From NCBI GenBank assembly GCA_026770585.1, contig MU646423.1:430283-450282 (forward strand): a DNA stretch of 20,000 bases, given 5' to 3'. Below the pieces are notes generated by a model, which searched no databases, was not told where the DNA came from, and was given only the letters and a program-made list of their open reading frames with translations. The DNA is from Baffinella frigidus. Taxonomy: Eukaryota; Cryptophyceae; Cryptomonadales; Baffinellaceae. Position numbers and translations under genes: made by a program. Of the stretch, positions 15,626-20,000 are shown piece by piece. Numbering within the stretch: position 1 is the stretch's first letter; each line of letters starts with the position of its first letter.

Positions 15626-16558
15626 GTTTGACATGGGAGGAATCGGCGCGAGGCCCTTCTGATTTGCGAAGGTGTATGTGCTGCACAGCGAGGCTGCCGA
15701 CCCAGGGGGACACCTGCCATCCACAGAGAGAATCAATGTTTGTGTCAGAGAGATATATAGACAGAGTGAGTGAGATAGTGAATGTGCAAGTGTGTGTGTG
15801 TGAGAGAGATGGCGATAGAGAGTGAGCGTCACACGCATCCCGCGCGCATTTGGTTAGAAAGCGTGAGTCAACCGGACTGAGGAAGCGCTGAGGAAGCGCT
15901 AGGCAGTGGGCAGAGTGTCAGTGCTGACGCTGCGTCGCAGAGTGCTTACGTCCCAAGATCGACGCCATGCCGAGTCACAAAGGAGAAACAAGTACGTGTG
16001 TTACGGATCGAATCCAGGTTGGTGGGGAATAGAGAAATTACTTGAGAAAAGTGTCCCACAGAGGAACCGATTCGCATGGGGTCCTTGAACCCGCTTGAGA
16101 GGGGATGTCAGGACAGCATCTCGTGGACTTACACGGCCTTCACTGAAGGAAATACACGGTGGTCAAGGTGGGTTTGATCCGTGAAAAACCACGTGCGTAT
16201 CAGCACGAGAGTGTCACGCAGCAGCTGCCAGATGCTGGCTCTCGCGTGTAAGGCCCCGTGCGTGCGATTTTTGGTGTTTTGACAGAAGTTTGGTGTGTTG
16301 ACAGAATTTGGGTGTGGTGACTGTGGCAGGCGAGGGACCAAGGGCGTGCCGCACCAGATGGGATGGTCCCCAGCAAGCATCATCACCACCAGGCAACACC
16401 ATATGGTGGTGCGTGATCTTTGAAAGTGAGATCGAGGGGGTGGAATGGGGAGGGCGGCGTACCAAGTATTGCCTCTCAGGCTTTCGATCTGAGCTGTCCT
16501 CTGTGCTCCCATGTGGCACCGCAGCTCGCCTGCGAATCAATCGAGTTTGAGCTGTCAC

Positions 16559-16655
16559 GTTTCCGAGGCGGGCTCATAGACTAAGGTATCACTCAACTCA
16601 AGGCGTCAAGGCCTACCTAGGAACTGTATCGAGAGCAACAAAGAAGAAGAAGAAC
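16559..16655 (+). repeat. Dispersed repeat, copy 2
   Basis: Partner of 5397-5490, same strand; it contains an extra gtcaaggc duplication. It ends in a purine-rich aagaagaagaa tail. Confidence 0.72.
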
Positions 16656-17292
16656 AAGGCATGTCAGAGCAGGAAAAACAGCACAAGACTCGCTTGTTGA
16701 AAAATCTCAGCATCGAAGGAATCGAGGCGAGCCGCAGCGTCACTGAAAATCGGACCTAAATTGCCACACCTGGGATGCGGCAATGCACTGTTTCTGATGT
16801 TGTGTCGACTGCCACTGAGCAGCCACCGAGGCCTTCGATGGCGTGTCCATCTTAACGATTCTGGTACAAATTGGAAAATCGTTTCAGGGTAAGGGGCTTG
16901 AAATGATCCCCGGAAACCTGGGGAAGATATAACTCGGGAACTGCTAAGTGGTGACTGAGCCACACGGATGTGTCCAGGACGACACGTCAACCGGAAAGAA
17001 AGCACCACAATACTCCTGAAAGTCAACAGGCATAGAATTCTGAAAGTGGCGAAGAGGGAGTATAACCGTTGTTAAGAGAGCCTTGATTGCCGAGCGGGAC
17101 GGCCGTCGGGGTCTGGCACGGCTGCGTGTTGCTGCGCACGCGAGCGACAGGGGTGGTTTTACTGGCAAGCAACACGCTGCGTTTCATTCCGCGCTGTTGC
17201 ACCCTGGAGAGTGTGATTTGATGGGTAGGCAATACATGTCAGCGTAGAGTAGACAGAGCCGCCACCCCAGGTAGCGAGCCCGAGCTTCCATA

Positions 17293-17472
17293 CGAGAATG
17301 CTAGAGGGGCCTATTGAAGACCGGTTGATTTCACGAGTGGGCATCTGTGTAGTAACTTTCGTGAGGTTGGTCACCTAACTCTGCGGACTTAGCGAAGTCA
17401 AGAGGTTGGTTGCGTTATCTTGGTACAAATATTTACAACCCCACATGTAAATAGGGTCCTCTAGCATTCTCG
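17293..17472. mobile_element. 180-bp element with 23-bp terminal inverted repeats (MITE-like)
   Basis: cgagaatgctagagg.. at 17293-17315 pairs with 17450-17472, 21 of 23 positions matching, the outer 15 perfectly. There is no coding capacity. No clear target-site duplication is visible in the flanks, so the boundaries are set by the inverted repeats alone. Confidence 0.62.
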
Positions 17473-17504
17473 AGTGGTTTCGGCGGCTGTGTGAAGTGAT
17501 GAGG

Positions 17505-17572
17505 GAACGTTGTTTCCGCACCTCGTGAGTGAGCCCTACCACCTTAACCACTATGCTACAACACCACTTTGG
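17505..17572 (-). repeat. tRNA-like block, possible SINE head
   Basis: In minus sense, ttgtagcatagtggttaagg matches the tRNA D-arm/A-box pattern well. The expected B-box (gttcgaatcc) is only weakly present as acaacgttccc and the arms do not fold into a complete cloverleaf, so it is not a working tRNA. It may be an old tRNA-derived retroposon. Confidence 0.35.
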
Positions 17573-17787
17573 CGAGGCTCTGCGTGCAGAGCGTCAGGGT
17601 GCCACGCGAAGATAACCTGTGTATCAAATCAATTACGTATTTCTATTTTTATGCACTGATAAAAGTATTTTTGGTCAGAATCCGCGCAAAGTTGACAGAT
17701 TTGTGGGTAGGTTGACTTTAACAACAGGTCGACTTGATACACAGGTCATCGTCGCGTGGTGGCTCTCATGTTGGCGGGGGTCATAAC

Positions 17788-17903
17788 CTGTGCTTGAGCG
17801 TGATGTGCATATCGTAGCGTCCGTTGAGGGTGAGGTTGTAGAGGACAACGTACGTTCCATTACCCATGTTTGACACGTCCGCAAAAAATGACTCACCCAG
17901 TTC
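17788..17903 (-). CDS. Exon E5: C-terminal half of filamin-type repeat A
   Basis: Acceptor ctcaaccag|GAA; the frame reads GNGTYVVLYNLTLNGRYDMH, a near-perfect filamin 'GDGTY.V.Y.LT..G.Y.L' core, with sequons NGT and NLT. It ends ITLKH plus two bases of Arg at CACAG|gttatg (phase 2). E6 supplies the third base and continues SPYSIFV, exactly as E26 is followed by E27 (..LDR|SPFMIS), so no exon appears to be missing across the long intron. Confidence 0.87.
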
Positions 17904-18038
17904 CTGGTTGAGGGTTTTGCAGGGTTAGGGTTCAGAGTTTAAGATTTTGCGGCGCCAAAGTGTCAATCGAGCCTGGTCCCTGCGTCAATCGAGGGACACA
18001 TCGTCAATCGAGCTTGGTTAAGTTTGCGTAAAAAATGG

Positions 18039-18125
18039 CGAGACCAAGTAGACTGAGACAGAAGACTGAGACAGTGAGACCAAGTAGACTGAGACAGAAG
18101 ACTGAGACAGAAGACTGAGACAGAG
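18039..18125 (+). repeat. Minisatellite, agactgagacag units
   Basis: Units agactgagacaga, alternating with tgagaccaagt, are arranged in about two longer periods just after the E4 donor. Confidence 0.88.
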
Positions 18126-18141
18126 GTAGGGAAGGGGGCAC

Positions 18142-18176
18142 CTGGTGTACGAGAGCAACGTTCCACTGGTCCCCCC
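18142..18176 (-). CDS. Exon E4: 35-nt microexon, end of the N-half of repeat A
   Basis: After acceptor tttcag the exon gives GGDQWNVALVHQ, the canonical 'GGD.F.V.L' segment that follows '..D..N....' in filamin repeats. It enters in phase 1, completing the codon left by E3, and leaves in phase 0 at CACCAG|gtgccc. That donor hexamer context is identical to that of E21. Its fit to both neighbours is the main evidence for the GA donor of E3. Confidence 0.75.
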
Positions 18177-18328
18177 CTGAAAGGTTTTGGGTGTAGGGTT
18201 TAGGGTTTGGGATTTAGGGTTTAGGGTTTAGGGTTTAGGGTTTGGGGTTTAGGGTTTAGGGTTCAGGGTTTAGGTTTCAGAGTTTAGGGTTTCGGGTTTA
18301 GGGTTGAGGGTTAAGGGTGTAGGGTTTC
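18177..18328 (-). other. GA-AG intron E3-E4 made of CCCTAAA array
   Basis: 152 nt starting GAAACCCT and ending TTTCAG on the coding strand; 18185-18328 is TTTAGGG-like repeat on (+). The boundaries are dictated by the joined peptide ARLSG-GDQWNV. Confidence 0.7.
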
Positions 18329-18494
18329 CTGAGAGGCGGGCATTGAGCAGCTCGTCGTAAGTATCAATATGGAAGTAGGACGTGCTCCCCGCCCGCGCTG
18401 ACTTGGCATAGTTCATCCCGGGACCTGCCAGTGTTTCGTCCGTTCCCGCATAAGTCGCGTCCATTTCGTCCATTTCCGTATAGGACGTCCATTT
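18329..18494 (-). CDS. Exon E3: N-terminal half of filamin-type repeat A
   Basis: It reads DATYAGTDETLAGPGM, then TSYFHIDTYDELLNARLSG, matching the filamin N-half 'GPGL..A.AG..S.F.I...D...N..L.GG'. The end is fixed by E4, which continues with GDQWNVALVHQ only if this exon stops after CTCTCAG, so the intron starts GAAACC. No GT near the end keeps the frame. The start is uncertain: aaatcaag gives 18494 in phase 0, while ctggcag gives 18424 in phase 1, starting at GPGM with the usual CAG|G. A nearby aaatggacg triplication makes the first 30 bases low-complexity. Confidence 0.7.
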
Positions 18495-18778
18495 CTTGAT
18501 TTCCGTGAAAGCCGTGTGTGGTGTGTGCGTACACCACATGGCGGCATATAACCTTCCGGCATTCCGTACGGCGCTACGATACGCAACATGCAGGGTGCTA
18601 CGGAATGCCGAAAGCACTTTCGGTTGATCGCGAAAGCAGGTTCATGCCGAAATCAGTTTGCTTCTGAAATCAGGTGCAGGCAGGCGAATCAGGTTGATTG
18701 CGAAATCAGAGTTTACACCAGGGCACACCAAATCTCGGGGGTGCCTCAGTGTAGGGTGTGCACGCGTACGCAGTGAAT

Positions 18779-18815
18779 TTAGAGAGAGGGAGAGAAAGAG
18801 AGAGAGGGAGAGAGG

Positions 18816-18871
<56 letters not shown>

Positions 18872-18942
18872 CGCGCGTTGAATGGAGAGAGTGAGAGAGA
18901 GAGAGAGAGCGCGCGCGCGCGAAAGAGAGAGAGAGCTCGCAT
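18779..18942 (+). repeat. (GA)n tract with (GC)n islands
   Basis: Purine repeat broken by two gcgcgcgcg runs; the alternating GC could take up Z-form. On the coding strand it is (CT)n. Confidence 0.9.
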
Positions 18943-19055
18943 ACCGTGGGCGAGGCAGTGGGCGGCAGAGGTGGGGCCAGGAACGACAATGACTGCCCGA
19001 AGGTGGTTTGGTATCGGGAACGGAATCGCCTCCATGTACTGCCGAGGTTCAGGGT

Positions 19056-19170
19056 TCAGCGTTTCTCGGTTGGGGCTTAAGTTTGGCGTTTTGCGTTTAT
19101 CGGTTGGGGCTTAAGTTTAGCGTTTATCGGTTGGGGCTTAAGCTTAGCGTTTAGCGTTCAGCGGTTGGGG
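19056..19170 (+). repeat. Tandem repeat, cggttggggcttaag units
   Basis: Four units of about 28-32 bases (gcgttta-tcggttggggcttaagttta). The last is shortened and merges into TTTAGGG-like repeat. Confidence 0.87.
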
Positions 19171-19277
19171 ATTAAGGTTTAGGGTTTAATGTTTTGGGTG
19201 TGGCGCGCTGCGGGGGAGATGAGGGTGCAGGGGTTATAGGGTCTAGGGTTTGGGGTTTGAGCTCTATTTTGGCCCAC

Positions 19278-19393
19278 CAATTTGGTGAGCCCGGGTTCTT
19301 TTCCGCTCCAAAGTTGACGGGCATGTACCGCAAACCCAGCATGTCAACTGAAGAACAGCCAGCCAACCCGAGTAAGGCAAAGCCAGGACTGTT
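19278..19393 (-). CDS. Exon E2 (tentative): link between two filamin-type repeats
   Basis: An open stretch reading SPGFALLGLAGCSS, then LRYMPVNFGAEKNPGSPN, resembles the SPF...V joint and a strand of a filamin repeat. The proposed start follows aaaag (phase 0, agreeing with E1). A pyrimidine-rich acceptor at 19348 (gttcttcag) would start it later in phase 1. The 3' end is unclear: aattg|gtggg leaves phase 2, which does not fit E3, and ccc|gtcaac at about 19313 leaves phase 0. It could be non-coding. Confidence 0.33.
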
Positions 19394-19517
19394 CTTTTGG
19401 GAACGCTTCGTGATTTCGTCAGCGAGGGGCACGAGTTTCCGGAACGGTACGTTAACCGGGCAGGCTCAGTATCAGGAAACCCTGTGATTCGTGTGAGACG
19501 GGTCGGTGACACCGCAC

Positions 19518-19617
19518 CGTGGGTTCTTCATTGAGGGGCACGAGTTTGCGGAGGTTGAAGAACTCCGCCTCGTAGAAGCCCGGGATCGTTGGCGTGAAGC
19601 GCAGGTCGCATTGCTCG
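19518..19617 (-). CDS. Exon E1: C-terminal half of a filamin-type repeat
   Basis: After the acceptor tgcgtgcag the frame reads CDLRFTPTIPGFYEAEFF, the filamin pattern 'YxLRFTPTxPGxYxxxxx' of the last strands of a repeat. The exon enters in phase 2. Two donors leave in phase 0: ACG|gtgcgg at 19518, or CTC|gtgcccc, which would end the exon at 19542. The second resembles the CAG|gtgccc donors of E4 and E21. What precedes it lies beyond the window or was not recognised. Confidence 0.62.
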
Positions 19618-20000
19618 CTGCACGCAATCGGAGCCATGTCAGGACATATTGCTGGCTGCACGCGCGATGCAGGCGCGCGGTTAATCAATCACGTGAAAAT
19701 CAAACCAAACAGCGCGACATCAATCAGTTCCCAAGACGTGTTTCTCGGCGTCAACGAGAAAGCAACGTCTACCAACCAGGTGCAACCGCGATTGTCCTAG
19801 GGACCTTGAGGCTGCCTTGGTGTCTTCTTGTGCGAAACCGTGTGTCCAACTTGGGAACAGGGAAATCAACTGCTGGATTTCTCGTTTTGAGGAGACCAGG
19901 TTGACTCAGGCAGAGCTGGAGCAGTGCCACGCAACGGCGTCGTCGGTATTGGACTATGGTATTGGACTATGGTTAGCCCCATCGCTCCTTGGGCCCGCGA
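19618..20000 (-). other. Upstream flank of E1: nothing certain
   Basis: Mixed sequence. A 13-bp exact tandem (tattggactatgg, 19947-19972) and the 17-base motif at 19901-19917 are the only structures seen. The exon that should precede E1 was not found. Confidence 0.5.

Larger units (their letters stand above)
14898..17787 (-). other. Longest intron, E5-E6 (2890 nt)
   Basis: It contains, from low to high, open frames without family support (14.9-15.4 kb), a TTTAGGG-like array at 15480-15625, a GA/GT-rich tract at 15725-15830, an 11-bp tandem (gaggaagcgct, 15880-15901), dispersed repeat copy 2, a foldback element and a tRNA-like block. E5 and E6 join in frame without anything between them. Confidence 0.65.
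18495..19277 (-). other. Intron E2-E3 region (783 nt)
   Basis: It holds gaaatcag-type units at 18640-18710, a (GA)n/(GC)n tract at 18779-18942, a four-copy ~31-bp tandem at 19056-19170 and a TTTAGGG-like stretch at 19172-19262. No exon recognised. Confidence 0.6.
119..19617 (-). other. Giant gene, internal part: filamin-type Ig-repeat protein (E1-E32)
   Basis: Short open blocks on the (-) strand, each flanked by an AG acceptor and a GT (once GA, once GC) donor, join in matching phase into one uninterrupted reading frame. E4-E32 give about 769 codons. The product repeats the filamin/ABP280 Ig-like pattern: GxGL..AG, F.I..RD.FGN, D.GDGTY.V.Y..T..G.Y.L and SPF.V.V.P. In filamins such repeats are elastic rods and protein-binding modules. 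Here about 13 N-glycosylation sequons and many cysteines point to the cell surface or secretory route (inference). No start, stop, signal peptide, membrane segment or actin-binding domain lies in the window, so both ends are missing. Exons make up roughly 12% of the span. Splicing is deduced from sequence only. Confidence 0.8.

Noticed and set aside
15640-15745. Possible exon CPPGSAASLCSTYTF after acceptor gatggcag
   Set aside because: No donor keeps a frame, and E5-E6 join directly in phase with a perfect SP(Y/F) joint.
16129-16300. Open stretch ..SIWQLLRDTLVLIRTW.. on the minus strand
   Set aside because: It ends in a stop, has no acceptor matching a neighbour and has no family pattern; it lies in the long intron.
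19262-19282. Dinoflagellate spliced-leader remnant (ctattttggc)
   Set aside because: Only about ten bases resemble the leader core and the rest does not match.

Overview
This is nuclear DNA from a eukaryotic alga or other protist, not bacterial DNA. There are no long intact reading frames. The (-) strand carries many short protein-like blocks, each bounded by splice sites. The spaces between them hold degenerate TTTAGGG/TTTGGGG arrays, (GA)n tracts, poly-G runs and small tandem repeats. TTTAGGG is the telomere repeat of plants, green algae and dinoflagellates. Most acceptors read CAG followed by G (22 of the 29 placed exons E4-E32 begin with G). Donors are loose beyond GT, and one GA and one GC donor are needed. 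That combination best fits a dinoflagellate; a repeat-rich prasinophyte such as Cymbomonas is the main alternative. The organism assignment is inference.

The window lies inside one very large gene read on the (-) strand, with neither start nor stop codon present. I place 29 consecutive exons (E4-E32, 18176 down to 119), plus E3, E1 and a tentative E2 upstream. E4-E32 add up to 2308 nt, about 769 codons, without an internal stop. Every junction from E3 to E32 agrees in reading phase. 'Phase' here means the number of bases of a split codon contributed by the upstream exon (0, 1 or 2). The E12-E13 junction is the weakest.

The joined product is a chain of about six to seven filamin/ABP280-type immunoglobulin-like repeats. 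Each follows the same order: a GxGL..AG segment, then F.I..RD.FGN, a central D.GDGTY.V.Y..T..G.Y.L segment, and (G)SPF.V.V.P at the end. About 13 N-x-S/T sequons and many cysteines suggest a secreted or cell-surface protein rather than a cytoplasmic actin cross-linker. The last three exons (E30-E32) drift from the filamin pattern and may start another module.

Layout from the gene's 5' side (high coordinates): 19.6-17.8 kb, end of one repeat and most of the next (E1-E5); 17.8-14.9 kb, one 2.9-kb intron holding a 180-bp foldback element and a tRNA-like block; 14.9-11.3 kb, E6-E11; 11.3-7.0 kb, E12-E19 with a 95-bp exon-derived tandem array; 5.7-1.9 kb, E20-E29, dense; 0.84-0.12 kb, E30-E32. In several places a short piece of an exon edge, with its splice site, is copied into the neighbouring intron. 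No gene is supported on the (+) strand.
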